Below are positions 44,097 to 56,292 of a stretch of 64,000 bases of DNA, piece after piece. Source of the stretch: Candidatus Kosakonia sp. 282A-S69 (GTDB taxonomy: Bacteria > Pseudomonadota > Gammaproteobacteria > Enterobacterales > Enterobacteriaceae); NCBI RefSeq assembly GCF_029433855.1, contig NZ_JAROAU010000004.1, forward strand, positions 63,458 to 127,457. Reading direction: 5' to 3'. A program made the translations under genes and the position numbers. The notes under the pieces were generated by a model. That model did not search any database. It was not told the origin of the DNA and saw only the letters and a program-made list of their open reading frames with translations. The stretch's first letter is position 1. Every line of letters begins with the position of its first letter.

Positions 44097-45570
44097 TTTG
44101 CGCGACCTTCTCGCTCCGTGGGTACCGATGCTACCTGCGCGAGCACTACGAGAGATGACACTCGACAGCCGTGTGGCTGCGTCGGGCGATCTCTTCGTGG
44201 CGGTGGTCGGTCATCAGGCGGACGGGCGTCGTTATATCCCGCAGGCGATTGCGCAAGGTGTTGCTGCCATTATTGCTGAAGCGAAAGACGAGGCAAATGA
44301 CGGTGAAATTCGTGAAATGCACGGTGTGCCGGTGGTTTATTTAAGCCAGCTGAACGAGCGCCTCTCTGCGCTGGCGGGCCGCTTCTACGGCGAGCCGTCA
44401 GACCAGTTGCGCCTGATCGGCGTCACCGGTACTAACGGTAAAACCACGACTACGCAGCTGTTAGCGCAGTGGAGCCAGCTGCTGGGTGAAACCAGCGCGG
44501 TGATGGGCACGGTCGGTAATGGCTTGCTCGGTAAAGTGGTGCCGACGGAGAACACCACCGGTTCCGCAGTTGATGTCCAGCATGTGATTGCCGGTCTTGC
44601 GGAGCAGGGCGCTACGCTTGCCGCGATGGAGGTCTCCTCCCACGGTTTAGTTCAGCATCGCGTTGCGGCCCTCAAATTCGCTGCCTCGGTATTCACCAAT
44701 TTAAGCCGCGATCACCTCGATTATCACGGTGATATGACCCATTACGAAGCTGCCAAATGGCTGCTCTTCTCCTCGCACCACTATGGTCAGGCGATCATCA
44801 ACGCCGATGACGAAGTGGGCCGCCGCTGGCTGGCAAACTTGCCGGATGCGGTTGCAGTGTCGATGGAAGGCCATATCAACCCGGATAGCCACGGGCGCTG
44901 GCTGAAGACCCTGAGCGTCGCTTACCACGACAGCGGGGCGACAATCCGCTTCGACTCCAGCTGGGGCGAAGGCGAAATCGAAAGCCGCCTGATGGGCGCG
45001 TTTAACGTCAGTAACCTGCTGCTGGCACTGGCAACGCTGCTGGCGCTCGGCTATCCGCTTAGCGATCTGCTGAAAACCGCAGCCCGTCTGCAACCCGTTT
45101 GTGGCCGGATGGAGGTGTTCAGCGCGCCGGGCAAACCGACGGTGGTGGTTGATTATGCCCACACGCCGGATGCGCTGGAAAAAGCGCTGCAGGCCGCGCG
45201 CCTGCACTGCACCGGGAAACTGTGGTGCGTCTTTGGCTGCGGCGGCGATCGCGACAAGGGCAAACGTCCGCTGATGGGCGCGATTGCCGAAGAGTTTGCC
45301 GATGTGCCGGTCGTCACCGATGACAACCCGCGCACCGAAGAGCCGCGCGCCATCATCAATGACATTCTCGCCGGCATGCTCGACGCCAGCCGTGCGCATG
45401 TCGTCGAGGGCCGCGCCGAAGCGGTGACCAACGCCATTATGCAGGCCAAAGAGAATGATGTGGTGCTGCTGGCAGGTAAGGGCCATGAAGATTATCAGAT
45501 TGTCGGCACGCACCGTCTGGATTATTCAGACCGTGTCACCGCCGCGCGTCTGCTGGGGGTAGTAGCATGA
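44083..45570 (+). CDS. murE: UDP-MurNAc-tripeptide synthetase (meso-DAP adding)
   Basis: Adds meso-diaminopimelate to UDP-MurNAc-L-Ala-D-Glu with ATP. It has 495 residues, equal to E. coli. The ATP loop is [10 protein letters not shown] near residues 114-123, and the DNPR motif near 413 marks specificity for meso-DAP rather than lysine. It starts with GTG within the end of ftsI, as in E. coli, and overlaps murF in an ATGA junction. Confidence 0.98.
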   Translation: MADRNLRDLLAPWVPMLPARALREMTLDSRVAASGDLFVAVVGHQADGRRYIPQAIAQGVAAIIAEAKDEANDGEIREMHGVPVVYLSQLNERLSALAGRFYGEPSDQLRLIGVTGTNGKTTTTQLLAQWSQLLGETSAVMGTVGNGLLGKVVPTENTTGSAVDVQHVIAGLAEQGATLAAMEVSSHGLVQHRVAALKFAASVFTNLSRDHLDYHGDMTHYEAAKWLLFSSHHYGQAIINADDEVGRRWLANLPDAVAVSMEGHINPDSHGRWLKTLSVAYHDSGATIRFDSSWGEGEIESRLMGAFNVSNLLLALATLLALGYPLSDLLKTAARLQPVCGRMEVFSAPGKPTVVVDYAHTPDALEKALQAARLHCTGKLWCVFGCGGDRDKGKRPLMGAIAEEFADVPVVTDDNPRTEEPRAIINDILAGMLDASRAHVVEGRAEAVTNAIMQAKENDVVLLAGKGHEDYQIVGTHRLDYSDRVTAARLLGVVA

Positions 45571-46925
45571 TTAGCGTAACGCTCAGCCAGCTTGCCGGCA
45601 CGCTGCGTGGTGAACTCCATGGCCAGGACGTCACGATTGACGCCGTGACCAGCGATACCCGCAAGCTGACGCCGGGTTGCCTGTTTGTGGCGCTGAAAGG
45701 CGAACGTTTCGACGCTCACGATTTCGCTGAACAAGCTAAAGCGGGCGGCGCTGGCGCACTGCTGGTGAGCCGCAAGCTGAATAGCGATCTGCCGCAGCTG
45801 GTGGTGAATGACACCCGTCAGGCCTTTGGCGAACTGGCTGCGTGGGTGCGCCAGCAGGTGCCGACGCGCGTCGTTGCGCTGACCGGCTCCTCCGGTAAAA
45901 CCTCGGTGAAAGAGATGACTGCCGCCATTCTCGGCGAGTGCGGCAACACGCTCTACACCGCGGGCAACCTGAACAATGACATCGGCGTGCCGATGACCCT
46001 GCTGCGTCTGACCAAAGAGCATCAGTACGCGGTGATTGAGCTGGGCGCTAACCACCAGGGCGAAATCGCCTGGACCGTCAGCTTGACCCGCCCGGAGGCA
46101 GCATTGGTCAATAATCTGGCCGCCGCGCATCTGGAAGGGTTCGGATCGCTGGCGGGCGTGGCGAAGGCAAAAGGTGAAATCTACACCGGCCTGCCGGTAA
46201 ACGGTATCGCCATCCTCAATGCCGATAACAATGACTGGCTGAACTGGCAGAGCATTATCGGCAATCGCAAAGTATGGCGCTTCTCGCCTAACGCGGCGAA
46301 CAGCGATTTTACCGCGACCAACGTGCATATCACGTCGCACGGCACCGAGTTCACGCTGCAAACCCCGACCGGCAATGCAGAGGTGATTTTGCCGCTGCCG
46401 GGACGTCACAACATTGCTAACGCGCTGGCAGCGACCGCGCTGGCAATGGCGGTTGGTGCATCTCTTGATGCGGTGAAACAGGGGCTGGCGAAGCTGAAAG
46501 CGGTGCCAGGCCGTCTGTTCCCGGTGCGCCTCGGCGAAAACCAGCTGCTGCTGGATGACACCTATAACGCAAACGTCGGTTCGATGACCGCCGCAGCGCA
46601 CGTGCTGGCAGAGATGCCCGGCTACCGCGTAATGGTGTCAGGCGATATGGCTGAGCTGGGCGACGAGAGCGAAGCCTGCCACGTTCAGGTCGGCGAAGCG
46701 GCGAAAGCTGTCGGTATCGACAAAGTGCTGAGTGTTGGCACATTCAGTAAAGCGCTCAGCGACGCCAGCGGTGTTGGCGAGCATTTCAACGATAAAGCTG
46801 CGGCCACGGCGCGTTTAAAAGCGCTGATTGCCGAGCACCCAATGATTACCATTTTAGTGAAAGGTTCACGTAGCTCCGCCATGGAAGAGGTGGTACGCGA
46901 CTTACAGGAGAACGGGACATGTTAG
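45567..46925 (+). CDS. murF: UDP-MurNAc-pentapeptide synthetase
   Basis: Ligates D-Ala-D-Ala onto the UDP-MurNAc-tripeptide, completing the cytoplasmic pentapeptide precursor. It has 452 residues, equal to E. coli, with the Mur ligase ATP loop [11 protein letters not shown] near residue 107 and the [13 protein letters not shown] block of MurF near 330. It overlaps murE by 4 bases and mraY by 7 bases. D-Ala-D-Ala is supplied by ddlB further down the same cluster. Confidence 0.98.
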   Translation: MISVTLSQLAGTLRGELHGQDVTIDAVTSDTRKLTPGCLFVALKGERFDAHDFAEQAKAGGAGALLVSRKLNSDLPQLVVNDTRQAFGELAAWVRQQVPTRVVALTGSSGKTSVKEMTAAILGECGNTLYTAGNLNNDIGVPMTLLRLTKEHQYAVIELGANHQGEIAWTVSLTRPEAALVNNLAAAHLEGFGSLAGVAKAKGEIYTGLPVNGIAILNADNNDWLNWQSIIGNRKVWRFSPNAANSDFTATNVHITSHGTEFTLQTPTGNAEVILPLPGRHNIANALAATALAMAVGASLDAVKQGLAKLKAVPGRLFPVRLGENQLLLDDTYNANVGSMTAAAHVLAEMPGYRVMVSGDMAELGDESEACHVQVGEAAKAVGIDKVLSVGTFSKALSDASGVGEHFNDKAAATARLKALIAEHPMITILVKGSRSSAMEEVVRDLQENGTC

Positions 46926-48001
46926 TTTGGCTGGCCGAGCATTTGGTCAAATATTATTCCGGCTTTAACGTCTTTTCCTATCTGACGTTTCGCGCCATTG
47001 TCAGCCTGCTGACCGCGCTCTTCATCTCGTTGTGGATGGGGCCGCGCATGATTGCCCGCTTGCAGAAACTCTCTTTTGGCCAGGTTGTGCGTAACGATGG
47101 CCCGGAATCGCACTTCAGTAAACGCGGTACCCCGACGATGGGTGGGATCATGATCCTCACCGCGATTGTTGTCTCCGTGCTGCTGTGGGCTTACCCCTCC
47201 AACCCCTACGTCTGGTGCGTGCTGGTGGTGCTGGTGGGTTACGGCATCATCGGCTTTGTCGATGATTACCGCAAAGTGGTACGCAAAGATACTAAAGGGC
47301 TGATCGCGCGCTGGAAGTACTTCTGGATGTCGGTGATTGCGCTGGGCGTCGCCTTTGCCCTCTATCTCGCCGGCAAAGATACTCCCGCCACCGAACTGGT
47401 GGTGCCGTTCTTTAAAGATGTGATGCCGCAGCTTGGCCTCTTCTATGTGCTGCTCGCCTACTTTGTGATCGTCGGCACCGGTAACGCCGTCAACCTGACG
47501 GATGGCCTCGACGGGCTGGCGATTATGCCGACCGTCTTTGTTGCAGGCGGCTTCGCGCTGGTGGCCTGGGCGACCGGTAACATGAACTTTGCCAACTACC
47601 TGCACATTCCTTATTTGCGTCACGCGGGTGAGCTGGTGATCGTCTGTACGGCGATTGTCGGCGCAGGGCTCGGTTTCCTGTGGTTTAACACCTATCCGGC
47701 TCAGGTCTTTATGGGCGATGTCGGATCGCTGGCGCTCGGCGGCGCGCTCGGCATTATCGCCGTGCTGCTGCGTCAGGAGTTCCTGCTGGTGATCATGGGG
47801 GGCGTCTTTGTGGTGGAGACGCTGTCGGTGATTTTGCAGGTTGGCTCGTTCAAACTGCGCGGCCAGCGCATTTTCCGTATGGCACCGATTCACCACCACT
47901 ATGAATTGAAAGGCTGGCCGGAGCCGCGCGTGATTGTGCGTTTCTGGATTATTTCGCTGATGCTGGTGCTGATTGGCCTGGCAACGCTGAAGGTACGTTA
48001 A
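46919..48001 (+). CDS. mraY: MraY, phospho-MurNAc-pentapeptide transferase
   Basis: Transfers phospho-MurNAc-pentapeptide to undecaprenyl phosphate, forming lipid I at the inner membrane. It has 360 residues with about ten membrane helices. The Mg2+-binding aspartates are visible in FVDDYRKV (near residue 115) and [10 protein letters not shown] (near 193), and the histidine-rich loop [13 protein letters not shown] near 325 is present. It overlaps the end of murF and is followed after 2 bases by murD. Confidence 0.98.
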   Translation: MLVWLAEHLVKYYSGFNVFSYLTFRAIVSLLTALFISLWMGPRMIARLQKLSFGQVVRNDGPESHFSKRGTPTMGGIMILTAIVVSVLLWAYPSNPYVWCVLVVLVGYGIIGFVDDYRKVVRKDTKGLIARWKYFWMSVIALGVAFALYLAGKDTPATELVVPFFKDVMPQLGLFYVLLAYFVIVGTGNAVNLTDGLDGLAIMPTVFVAGGFALVAWATGNMNFANYLHIPYLRHAGELVIVCTAIVGAGLGFLWFNTYPAQVFMGDVGSLALGGALGIIAVLLRQEFLLVIMGGVFVVETLSVILQVGSFKLRGQRIFRMAPIHHHYELKGWPEPRVIVRFWIISLMLVLIGLATLKVR

Positions 48002-48003
48002 TC

Positions 48004-49320
48004 ATGGCAGATTACCAGGGTAAAAAAGTCGTCATTATCGGTTTAGGCCTGACGGGCCTTTCCTGCGTGGACTTTTTCCTCGCGCGCGGCGTCACGCCAA
48101 AAGTGATGGATACCCGCACGTCGCCGCCGGGGCTGGATAAGCTGCCGGAAACGGTCGAGCGCCATCTTGGTAGTCTTAACGATAGCTGGTTACAGAGCGC
48201 CGATCTGATTGTCGCAAGCCCTGGTATGGCGCTGGCGCACCCGTCGCTCAGCGCGGCGGCGGAGGCGGGCGTCGAGATTGTCGGTGATATCGAACTCTTC
48301 TGCCGTGAAGCGCAGGCGCCAATCATCGCCATTACCGGTTCGAATGGTAAAAGTACCGTCACCAAACTGGTGGGTGAAATGGCGGAAGCGGCCGGTAAAA
48401 ATGTTGGCGTTGGCGGCAATATTGGCCTGCCGGCGCTGATGCTGCTGGATGAGGCGCGCGAGCTGTATGTGCTGGAACTCTCCAGCTTCCAGCTGGAAAC
48501 GACCTCCAGCCTGCACGCCGTGGCGGCAACCATTCTCAACGTTACTGAAGATCATATGGATCGCTACCCGTTTGGCCTGCAGCAGTACCGCGCCGCCAAA
48601 CTGCGTATCTATGAAAACGCCAAAGTGTGCGTGGTCAATGCCGATGATGCCCTGACCATGCCGGTTCGCGGTGCCGATGAGCGCTGCGTCAGCTTTGGTG
48701 TGGACGTCGGTGATTATCACCTCAACCGCCAGCAGGGCGAAATCTGGCTGCGGGTAAAGGGTGAGAAGGTGCTGAACGTCACAGAGATGAAACTGAGCGG
48801 CCAGCACAACTACACCAACGCGCTGGCGGCGCTGGCGCTGGCGGACGCGGCCGGTTTACCGCGCGCCAGCAGCCTGAAGGCGCTGACCACCTTTGGCGGG
48901 CTGGCGCACCGTTTCCAGCTGGCTTTCGAGCATAACGGTGTGCGCTGGATCAATGACTCCAAAGCGACCAACGTCGGCAGCACCGAAGCGGCGCTTAATG
49001 GCCTGCAAGTGGAAGGTACGCTGCATCTGCTGCTGGGTGGTGATGGTAAATCGGCTGACTTCTCGCCGCTGAAGCGCTACCTGGGTGGCGAGCGTATCCG
49101 TCTTTACTGCTTCGGACGCGATGGCGCTGAGCTGGCTGCCCTACGCCCGGATGTGGCTGAGCAGACTGAAACACTGGATCAGGCGATGCGCTTAATTGCC
49201 GCGCGCGTGCAGCCGGGCGATATGGTGCTGCTGTCGCCGGCCTGTGCCAGCCTCGATCAGTTTAAGAATTTCGAACAACGGGGTGACCAGTTCACCCGTC
49301 TGGCGCAGGAGTTAGGCTAA
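48004..49320 (+). CDS. murD: UDP-MurNAc-L-alanine--D-glutamate ligase
   Basis: Adds D-glutamate to UDP-MurNAc-L-Ala with ATP. It has 438 residues, equal to E. coli. The N-terminal domain begins with the nucleotide-binding GLGLTGLS; the ATP loop is [11 protein letters not shown] near residue 112; the [13 protein letters not shown] block near 320 lies in the C-terminal domain. Its stop shares a base with the ftsW start (TAATG). Confidence 0.98.
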   Translation: MADYQGKKVVIIGLGLTGLSCVDFFLARGVTPKVMDTRTSPPGLDKLPETVERHLGSLNDSWLQSADLIVASPGMALAHPSLSAAAEAGVEIVGDIELFCREAQAPIIAITGSNGKSTVTKLVGEMAEAAGKNVGVGGNIGLPALMLLDEARELYVLELSSFQLETTSSLHAVAATILNVTEDHMDRYPFGLQQYRAAKLRIYENAKVCVVNADDALTMPVRGADERCVSFGVDVGDYHLNRQQGEIWLRVKGEKVLNVTEMKLSGQHNYTNALAALALADAAGLPRASSLKALTTFGGLAHRFQLAFEHNGVRWINDSKATNVGSTEAALNGLQVEGTLHLLLGGDGKSADFSPLKRYLGGERIRLYCFGRDGAELAALRPDVAEQTETLDQAMRLIAARVQPGDMVLLSPACASLDQFKNFEQRGDQFTRLAQELG

Positions 49321-50561
49321 TGCGTTTAACGCTTCCCCGCCCGAGAATGCCGCGTCTGCCAGGTTATGGGATCCTGGCGTGGCTGTTTGCGGCATTGAAA
49401 GGCTGGGTCATGGGCTCGCGACAGAAAGATACCGACAGCCTGGTGATGTACGACCGCACGCTGCTGTGGTTGACGCTGGGCCTGGCGGCGATCGGCTTCA
49501 TCATGGTGACCTCGGCGTCGATGCCGGTTGGTCAGCGGCTGACGGACGATCCCTTCTTCTTCGCCAAACGCCACGGGCTCTATCTGTTCCTGTCGTTCTG
49601 TATGGCGATGATCACGCTGCGCCTGCCGATGGAGTTCTGGCAGAAGTACAGCTCGGTGATGCTGATCGCCGCAATCATTATGTTGTTAGTGGTGCTGGTG
49701 GTCGGGAGCTCGATTAACGGTGCGTCGCGCTGGATTGACCTCGGGATCATGCGCTTCCAGCCTGCGGAGTTCACCAAGCTGTCGCTCTTCTGCTACCTGG
49801 CGAACTACCTGGTGCGCAAAGTGGATGAGGTGCGTAATAACCTGCGCGGCTTCTTAAAACCGATGGGAGTGATCCTGGTTCTGGCGATCCTGCTGCTGGC
49901 GCAGCCTGACCTCGGTACAGTGGTGGTGCTGTTTATTACCACGCTGGCGATGCTGTTCCTCGCGGGTGCGAAGCTGTGGCAGTTCATCGCCATTATCGGT
50001 ATGGGTATCTCGGCGGTAGTGCTGCTGATCCTCGCCGAACCCTATCGTATTCGCCGCGTAACCTCTTTCTGGAACCCGTGGGAAGATCCGTTTGGCAGCG
50101 GTTATCAGTTAACCCAGTCGCTGATGGCGTTTGGCCGCGGCGAGCTGTGGGGGCAGGGGCTCGGCAACTCGGTGCAGAAGCTGGAGTATCTGCCGGAAGC
50201 GCACACCGACTTTATCTTCTCCATCATCGGCGAAGAACTCGGTTATATCGGTGTGGTAGCCGCACTTTTAATGGTATTCTTCGTCGCTTTCCGCGCCATG
50301 TCCATCGGCAGAAAAGCGCTGGAGATTGACCACCGCTTCTCCGGTTTCCTTGCCTGCTCTATAGGTATCTGGTTTAGCTTCCAGGCGCTGGTTAACGTCG
50401 GTGCGGCAGCGGGTATGCTGCCGACCAAAGGCTTAACCCTGCCGCTGATCAGTTATGGCGGCTCCAGTTTATTGATTATGTCAACGGCGATTACGCTGTT
50501 ACTACGGATAGATTATGAAACGCGTCTGAAGAAAGCTCAGGCGTTTACACGAGGTGTGTGA
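49320..50561 (+). CDS. ftsW: FtsW, septal peptidoglycan glycosyltransferase
   Basis: A SEDS-family polymerase that makes septal glycan strands with FtsI. It has 413 residues (E. coli 414) and about ten membrane helices. The catalytic aspartate region [22 protein letters not shown] near residue 297 and the C-terminal [15 protein letters not shown] signature are intact. It starts on the murD stop and ends on the murG start. Confidence 0.98.
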   Translation: MRLTLPRPRMPRLPGYGILAWLFAALKGWVMGSRQKDTDSLVMYDRTLLWLTLGLAAIGFIMVTSASMPVGQRLTDDPFFFAKRHGLYLFLSFCMAMITLRLPMEFWQKYSSVMLIAAIIMLLVVLVVGSSINGASRWIDLGIMRFQPAEFTKLSLFCYLANYLVRKVDEVRNNLRGFLKPMGVILVLAILLLAQPDLGTVVVLFITTLAMLFLAGAKLWQFIAIIGMGISAVVLLILAEPYRIRRVTSFWNPWEDPFGSGYQLTQSLMAFGRGELWGQGLGNSVQKLEYLPEAHTDFIFSIIGEELGYIGVVAALLMVFFVAFRAMSIGRKALEIDHRFSGFLACSIGIWFSFQALVNVGAAAGMLPTKGLTLPLISYGGSSLLIMSTAITLLLRIDYETRLKKAQAFTRGV

Positions 50562-51628
50562 TGAGTGGTCAACCTAAGCGGTTAATGGTGATGGCAGGCG
50601 GAACCGGCGGGCATGTTTTCCCCGGTCTCGCCGTGGCGCACCATTTGATGGATCAAGGCTGGCAAGTACGCTGGCTCGGAACCGCCGATCGTATGGAGGC
50701 TGACCTGGTGCCGAAACACGGCATTGATATCGACTTCATCCGCATCTCCGGCCTGCGCGGTAAAGGGCTGAAAGCGCTGCTGCTCGCGCCGGTGCGGATC
50801 TTTAACGCCTGGCGTCAGGCGCGCGCGATTATGCAGCGCTTCAAGCCGGACGTGGTGCTGGGCATGGGCGGATATGTCTCCGGCCCCGGCGGTCTTGCCG
50901 CCTGGTCGCTCGGTATCCCGGTAGTCCTGCATGAGCAGAACGGTATTGCAGGCTTGACCAACAAGTGGCTGGCGAAGATCGCCACCAAAGTGATGCAGGC
51001 GTTTCCCGGCGCATTTCCAAAAGCGGAAGTCGTGGGTAACCCGGTACGCGTCGATGTGCTGGCGCTGCCGCTGCCGCAGATGCGCCTGCCGGGCCGCGAA
51101 GGGCCAATTCGCGTGCTGGTGGTTGGCGGATCGCAGGGCGCGCGCGTGCTCAACCAGACCATGCCGCAGGTAGCGGCTAAACTGGGCGCGGCGTTTACCA
51201 TCTGGCATCAGAGCGGGAAAGGTGCGCAGCAGGACGTTGAACAGGCGTATGCCACTGCGGGTCAGGCGCAGCATAAAGTTACTGAATTTATTGACGATAT
51301 GGCTAAAGCCTACGCGTGGGCGGATGTGGTCGTTTGCCGCTCCGGCGCGCTGACGGTGAGCGAAATCGCCGCTGCCGGTCTGCCAGCGCTGTTTGTGCCG
51401 TTTCAGCATAAAGACAGACAGCAGTACTGGAATGCCCTGCCGCTGGAGAAAGTGGGCGCGGCGAAGATCCTCGAACAGCCGCAGTTTACCGTTGATGCCG
51501 TAGCAGCAACGCTTGCGGGCTGGGATCGTGAAGCATTAAGAGAGATGGCGGAACGCGCGCGCGCGGCAGCCATCCCCGACGCTACCGAGCGGGTAGCGCA
51601 TGAAGTGAGCCTTGCGGCTCAAGGGTAA
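50561..51628 (+). CDS. murG: MurG, lipid II-forming N-acetylglucosaminyltransferase
   Basis: Adds GlcNAc to lipid I on the cytoplasmic membrane face, giving lipid II. It has 355 residues from ATG 50561, equal to E. coli; a GTG three bases earlier belongs to the ftsW end. The Gly-rich loop [10 protein letters not shown] is at residues 13-22 with catalytic His18, and the UDP-GlcNAc-binding block [17 protein letters not shown] is near 260. A GAGG lies 6 bases upstream of the start, inside ftsW. Confidence 0.98.
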   Translation: MSGQPKRLMVMAGGTGGHVFPGLAVAHHLMDQGWQVRWLGTADRMEADLVPKHGIDIDFIRISGLRGKGLKALLLAPVRIFNAWRQARAIMQRFKPDVVLGMGGYVSGPGGLAAWSLGIPVVLHEQNGIAGLTNKWLAKIATKVMQAFPGAFPKAEVVGNPVRVDVLALPLPQMRLPGREGPIRVLVVGGSQGARVLNQTMPQVAAKLGAAFTIWHQSGKGAQQDVEQAYATAGQAQHKVTEFIDDMAKAYAWADVVVCRSGALTVSEIAAAGLPALFVPFQHKDRQQYWNALPLEKVGAAKILEQPQFTVDAVAATLAGWDREALREMAERARAAAIPDATERVAHEVSLAAQG

Positions 51629-51686
51629 ATCGTGGCGACGCCTGTTTGCGTCGCGCCAATTTTTAGAAGTTGATGGCGTTTAGAAA

Positions 51687-53159
51687 ATGAATACACAAGA
51701 ACTTGCGAAACTGCGTTTAATCGTGCCCGAGATGCGTCGCGTCCGGCACATTCACTTCGTTGGCATCGGCGGTGCCGGCATGGGCGGTATTGCCGAAGTG
51801 CTGGCCAACGAAGGCTACCAGATTAGCGGTTCTGATTTAGCGCCAAACCCGGTGACGCAGCAGCTGACGTCCCTTGGTGCCACCATCTACTTCAACCATC
51901 GCCCGGAAAATGTGCTTGATGCGAGCGTTGTTGTGGTCTCCAGCGCGATCTCTGCCGATAACCCGGAGATCGTTGCCGCACAGGAAGCGCGTATCCCGGT
52001 GATCCGCCGCGCGGAGATGCTGGCTGAATTGATGCGTTTTCGTCACGGCATCGCTATCGCCGGGACGCACGGAAAGACGACCACTACCGCTATGGTCTCC
52101 AGTATCTACGCGGAAGCGGGCCTGGATCCGACCTTCGTCAACGGCGGGCTGGTAAAAGCGGCCGGGGTGCACGCGCGCCTGGGCCATAGCCGTTATCTGA
52201 TTGCGGAAGCGGATGAGAGTGATGCCTCTTTCCTGCATCTGCAACCGATGGTGGCGATTGTGACCAATATCGAAGCTGATCATATGGATACTTACCAGGG
52301 CGACTTCGAGAATTTGAAAACGACGTTTATCAACTTCCTGCACAACCTGCCATTTTATGGCCGTGCGGTGATGTGTGTTGACGATCCGGTGATCCGCGAG
52401 CTGCTGCCGCGCGTCGGACGTCAGATCACCACCTATGGATTTAGCGACGACGCGGATGTGCGAGTCGAAGAGTACCGCCAGCAGGGGCCGCAGGGCCACT
52501 TTACGCTGGTGCGCCAGGATAAACCTGCGCTGCGCGTGACGCTCAACGCGCCGGGGCGCCACAATGCGCTGAATGCCGCAGCGGCGGTTGCCGTGGCGAC
52601 GGAAGAGGGGATTGACGACGAGGCGATTCTGCGCGCGCTGGAGAGCTTCCAGGGCACCGGCCGCCGCTTCGATTTCCTCGGCGAGTTCCCGCTGGAAGCG
52701 GTGAATGGCAACAGCGGCAGCGCGATGCTGGTTGATGATTACGGCCACCATCCAACGGAAGTGGACGCGACGATCAAAGCTGCGCGCGCCGGCTGGCCGG
52801 ATAAAAATCTGGTGATGATTTTCCAGCCTCACCGCTATACGCGTACCCGCGATCTCTATGACGATTTCGCCAACGTGCTGACGCAGGTGGATAAGCTGCT
52901 GATGCTGGAAGTTTACCCGGCGGGCGAAACGGCGATCCCGGGAGCTGATAGCCGCTCGCTGTGCCGCACGATCCGCGGTCGCGGCAAGATCGACCCGATC
53001 CTTGTTTCCGATCCGGAACAGGTGGCGGCGATGCTGGCGCCGGTGCTGACCGGCAACGATCTGATCCTGATTCAGGGTGCAGGCAATATCGGCAAGATCG
53101 CCCGCAGCCTCGCGCAGTGCAAACTGGTACCGCAGAGCGAGGAGGTGCAGCGTGGCTGA
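51687..53159 (+). CDS. murC: UDP-MurNAc-L-alanine ligase
   Basis: Adds the first amino acid, L-alanine, to UDP-MurNAc. It has 490 residues (E. coli 491). The N-terminal Rossmann loop is [14 protein letters not shown], and the ATP loop [11 protein letters not shown] lies near residue 125. The [10 protein letters not shown] motif near 350 is typical of MurC. A 58-base gap after murG is one of the few non-overlapping junctions in the cluster. The end overlaps ddlB by 8 bases. Confidence 0.98.
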   Translation: MNTQELAKLRLIVPEMRRVRHIHFVGIGGAGMGGIAEVLANEGYQISGSDLAPNPVTQQLTSLGATIYFNHRPENVLDASVVVVSSAISADNPEIVAAQEARIPVIRRAEMLAELMRFRHGIAIAGTHGKTTTTAMVSSIYAEAGLDPTFVNGGLVKAAGVHARLGHSRYLIAEADESDASFLHLQPMVAIVTNIEADHMDTYQGDFENLKTTFINFLHNLPFYGRAVMCVDDPVIRELLPRVGRQITTYGFSDDADVRVEEYRQQGPQGHFTLVRQDKPALRVTLNAPGRHNALNAAAAVAVATEEGIDDEAILRALESFQGTGRRFDFLGEFPLEAVNGNSGSAMLVDDYGHHPTEVDATIKAARAGWPDKNLVMIFQPHRYTRTRDLYDDFANVLTQVDKLLMLEVYPAGETAIPGADSRSLCRTIRGRGKIDPILVSDPEQVAAMLAPVLTGNDLILIQGAGNIGKIARSLAQCKLVPQSEEVQRG

Positions 53160-54072
53160 GAAAGTTGCCGTTCTGCTGGGTGGCACTTCCGCCGAGCGCG
53201 ATGTATCGCTTAATTCAGGCGCGGCGGTGCTTGCCGGGTTGCGTGAAGGCGGCGTTGACGCCCACGCGATCGATCCGCGCGAGGTTGACGTAACCCGCCT
53301 GAAAGAGATGGGCTTTAGTAAAGCGTTTATCGCGCTGCACGGCCGCGGCGGTGAAGATGGCACCCTGCAGGGGCTGCTGGAGCTGACCGGCATGCCCTAC
53401 ACCGGCAGCGGCGTGATGGCGTCTGCGATTTCAATGGATAAACTGCGCAGCAAACTACTGTGGCAGGGCGCAGGTTTACCGGTTGCCCCGTGGGTTGCGC
53501 TGACGCGCGATGAGTTTGAAACAGGCTTACAAGCGACTGATATTGAAAGCATTGCAGCGTTGGGCCTGCCCCTGATTGTGAAGCCAGGCCGTGAAGGCTC
53601 CAGCGTCGGGATGTCGAAGGTCAACGAAAGTAGCGATCTGGATGCGGCTTTAGCACTTGCTTTTCAACACGATGATGAAGTTCTGATCGAAAAATGGCTC
53701 AGTGGCCCGGAATTTACCGTCGCGTTGCTTGGAAATGAAATTTTACCGTCGATTCGCATTCAACCGGCGGGAATCTTCTATGATTATGAGGCGAAGTATC
53801 TCTCTGATGAGACGCAGTATTTCTGTCCATCAGGTCTGGAAGCAGAGCGGGAAGCGGCTTTACAGGCGCTGATCGCCAAAGCGTGGCAGGTTTTAGGCTG
53901 CCGCGGCTGGGGGCGAATCGATGCAATGCTCGACAGCGATGGTCAATTTTATCTGCTGGAAGCGAATACCTCGCCGGGTATGACCAGCCATAGCCTGGTG
54001 CCGATGGCGGCGCGTCAGGCTGGGCTGAGCTTCACCCAGCTTGTGGTTCGTATTCTGGAACTGGCGGAGTGA
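53152..54072 (+). CDS. ddlB: D-alanine--D-alanine ligase B
   Basis: Makes the D-Ala-D-Ala dipeptide used by MurF, as an ATP-grasp enzyme. The start is GTG 53152: GGAGGTG lies just upstream, the N-terminus (V)[19 protein letters not shown] matches DdlB, and the length is 306 residues as in E. coli. The triad-loop segment [14 protein letters not shown] (near 144) and the C-terminal [13 protein letters not shown] are intact. It overlaps murC by 8 bases; ftsQ follows after 1 base. Confidence 0.97.
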   Translation: MAEKVAVLLGGTSAERDVSLNSGAAVLAGLREGGVDAHAIDPREVDVTRLKEMGFSKAFIALHGRGGEDGTLQGLLELTGMPYTGSGVMASAISMDKLRSKLLWQGAGLPVAPWVALTRDEFETGLQATDIESIAALGLPLIVKPGREGSSVGMSKVNESSDLDAALALAFQHDDEVLIEKWLSGPEFTVALLGNEILPSIRIQPAGIFYDYEAKYLSDETQYFCPSGLEAEREAALQALIAKAWQVLGCRGWGRIDAMLDSDGQFYLLEANTSPGMTSHSLVPMAARQAGLSFTQLVVRILELAE

Positions 54073-54073
54073 T

Positions 54074-54925
54074 ATGTCTCAGGCTGCGCTGAACACGCGA
54101 AATCGCGAAGCGGAGGCGGTAACTACCTCCCGCCGCAACAATGGAACGCGCCTTGCCGGCATTGTGTTCCTGTTGACGGTACTGTGCACCGTGTTGGTGA
54201 GTGGCTGGATCGTACTCGGCTGGATGGATGACGCGCAGCGGTTGCCGCTGTCGAAGCTGGTGTTAACCGGCGATCGTCACTACACGCGCAATGATGATAT
54301 TCGCCAGTCCATTCTGGCACTTGGCGCACCCGGGACCTTTATGTCTCAGGATGTGAATATCATTCAGAGCCAGATTGAGCGCCTGCCGTGGATCAAGCAG
54401 GCGAGCGTAAGAAAGCAGTGGCCGGACGAATTGAAGATTCATCTGGTTGAATATGTGCCCATAGCGCGGTGGAATGACCAGCATATGGTTGATGCGGACG
54501 GCAACGCCTTTAGCGTACCGGCGGAACGCACCAGCAAGCAGATACTGCCGATGCTGTATGGTCCGGAAGGCAGTGAAAACGAAGTGCTGCAGGGATACCG
54601 TGATATGGGACAGGTGCTGGCAAAGGACAAGTTCACGCTGAAAGAAGCGGCGATGACCGCGCGGCGCTCCTGGCAGGTAACGTTGAGCAATGATATCAAG
54701 CTCAACCTGGGCCGTGGCGATACGATGAAACGTCTGGCGCGCTTTGTTGAACTCTACCCGGTGCTGCAGCAGCAGGCCCAGACGGATGGCAAAGAGATAA
54801 ATTACGTGGATTTGCGCTATGACTCAGGCGCGGCGGTAGGCTGGAAGCCTGCCCCTGTACAGGAACAACCGGATCAGCAGCAAAATCAGGCACAACAGAA
54901 TCAGGCACAGGCAGAGCAACAATGA
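54074..54925 (+). CDS. ftsQ: Cell division protein FtsQ
   Basis: A bitopic divisome protein that recruits FtsL/FtsB. The start is ATG 54074, one base after the ddlB stop, with GGAG upstream. It has 283 residues (E. coli 276): cytoplasmic tail with RR motifs, membrane helix about 27-50, POTRA domain from about residue 58 ([17 protein letters not shown]), then a beta domain. The last ~20 residues are a Gln-rich tail ([15 protein letters not shown]) longer than in E. coli, which accounts for the extra length. Its stop overlaps the ftsA start (ATGA). Confidence 0.97.
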   Translation: MSQAALNTRNREAEAVTTSRRNNGTRLAGIVFLLTVLCTVLVSGWIVLGWMDDAQRLPLSKLVLTGDRHYTRNDDIRQSILALGAPGTFMSQDVNIIQSQIERLPWIKQASVRKQWPDELKIHLVEYVPIARWNDQHMVDADGNAFSVPAERTSKQILPMLYGPEGSENEVLQGYRDMGQVLAKDKFTLKEAAMTARRSWQVTLSNDIKLNLGRGDTMKRLARFVELYPVLQQQAQTDGKEINYVDLRYDSGAAVGWKPAPVQEQPDQQQNQAQQNQAQAEQQ

Positions 54926-56178
54926 TCAAGGCGACGGACAGAAAACTGGTAGTTGGACTGGAGATTGGCACCGCGAAGGTCGCCGCTTTAGTAGGGGAAG
55001 TTCTGCCCGACGGTATTGTGAATATCATTGGCGTAGGCAGTTGCCCATCCCGTGGGATGGACAAAGGCGGAGTGAACGATCTGGAGTCGGTGGTGAAGTG
55101 CGTACAGCGCGCTATCGATCAGGCCGAACTGATGGCCGATTGCCAGATCTCCTCGGTCTACCTTGCGCTCTCGGGGAAACACATTAGTTGCCAGAACGAA
55201 ATTGGTATGGTGCCGATTTCAGAAGAAGAAGTGACGCTGGAAGATGTGGAAAACGTGGTGCATACCGCGAAATCAGTCCGCGTACGCGATGAACATCGCG
55301 TGCTGCACGTGATTCCGCAGGAGTACGCCATTGACTACCAGGAGGGGATTAAAAACCCGGTAGGCCTTTCCGGCGTGCGCATGCAGGCGAAAGTACACCT
55401 GATTACTTGCCATAACGATATGGCGAAAAACATCGTTAAAGCCGTTGAACGATGTGGTTTGAAAGTTGACCAACTTATCTTTGCCGGGCTGGCATCCAGC
55501 TATTCGGTATTGACGGAAGATGAACGCGAACTGGGCGTCTGCGTCGTTGACATTGGCGGTGGTACAATGGACATGGCCGTGTATACCGGCGGCGCGCTAC
55601 GTCACACTAAAGTGATCCCTTACGCAGGGAACGTGGTGACCAGCGATATCGCCTACGCCTTCGGCACACCGCCGAGCGATGCGGAAGCGATTAAAGTTCG
55701 CCACGGTTGCGCGCTGGGATCGCTGGTGGGTAAAGATGAGAGCGTTGAAGTGCCGAGCGTAGGCGGTCGACCGCCGCGCAGCCTGCAGCGCCAGACGCTG
55801 GCAGATGTGATTGAGCCGCGTTATACCGAGCTGCTCAACCTGGTCAACGACGAAATATTGCAGCTGCAGGAGCAGCTTCGCCAGCAGGGAGTGAAACATC
55901 ATCTTGCGGCGGGGATTGTATTAACCGGCGGCGCGGCGCAGATTGAAGGTCTGGCGGCCTGCGCGCAACGTGTGTTCCATACGCAGGTGCGTATTGGTGC
56001 ACCGCTTAATATTACTGGCTTAACTGATTATGCCCAGGAGCCGTATTACTCTACGGCGGTTGGGTTGCTGCACTACGGGAAAGAGACCCATTTAAGTGGT
56101 GAAGCGGAAGTGGAAAAGCGGACGTCAGTCGGTTCGTGGTTCAAACGAATCAACAGCTGGCTGCGAAAAGAGTTTTAA
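54922..56178 (+). CDS. ftsA: Cell division protein FtsA
   Basis: An actin-like ATPase that tethers FtsZ to the membrane and recruits later divisome proteins. It has 418 residues (E. coli 420). The actin-type phosphate loops are in [13 protein letters not shown] (residues ~13-25) and [13 protein letters not shown] (~210). The C-terminus [14 protein letters not shown] is the amphipathic membrane-targeting helix. It overlaps ftsQ by 4 bases and is followed by a 114-base gap before ftsZ. Confidence 0.98.
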   Translation: MIKATDRKLVVGLEIGTAKVAALVGEVLPDGIVNIIGVGSCPSRGMDKGGVNDLESVVKCVQRAIDQAELMADCQISSVYLALSGKHISCQNEIGMVPISEEEVTLEDVENVVHTAKSVRVRDEHRVLHVIPQEYAIDYQEGIKNPVGLSGVRMQAKVHLITCHNDMAKNIVKAVERCGLKVDQLIFAGLASSYSVLTEDERELGVCVVDIGGGTMDMAVYTGGALRHTKVIPYAGNVVTSDIAYAFGTPPSDAEAIKVRHGCALGSLVGKDESVEVPSVGGRPPRSLQRQTLADVIEPRYTELLNLVNDEILQLQEQLRQQGVKHHLAAGIVLTGGAAQIEGLAACAQRVFHTQVRIGAPLNITGLTDYAQEPYYSTAVGLLHYGKETHLSGEAEVEKRTSVGSWFKRINSWLRKEF

Positions 56179-56292
56179 TTTTTTTCAGAGACCGTAGAAA
56201 ATTAGCGGTTTCAGGCGACAGGCACATACGCCAATCCTGATAAGCGGCCCACGGGCTGTCCGGTGGATGAGGCGTAAAGACGGAGAGAGATT

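Noticed and set aside
45522-46601. 359-codon minus-strand frame opposite murF
   Set aside because: Antisense shadow of a full-length essential gene; rich in His, Gln and Arg as such shadows are.
51837-53393. 518-codon minus-strand frame opposite murC and ddlB
   Set aside because: A shadow of two conserved genes with biased third positions; no start signal or family resemblance.
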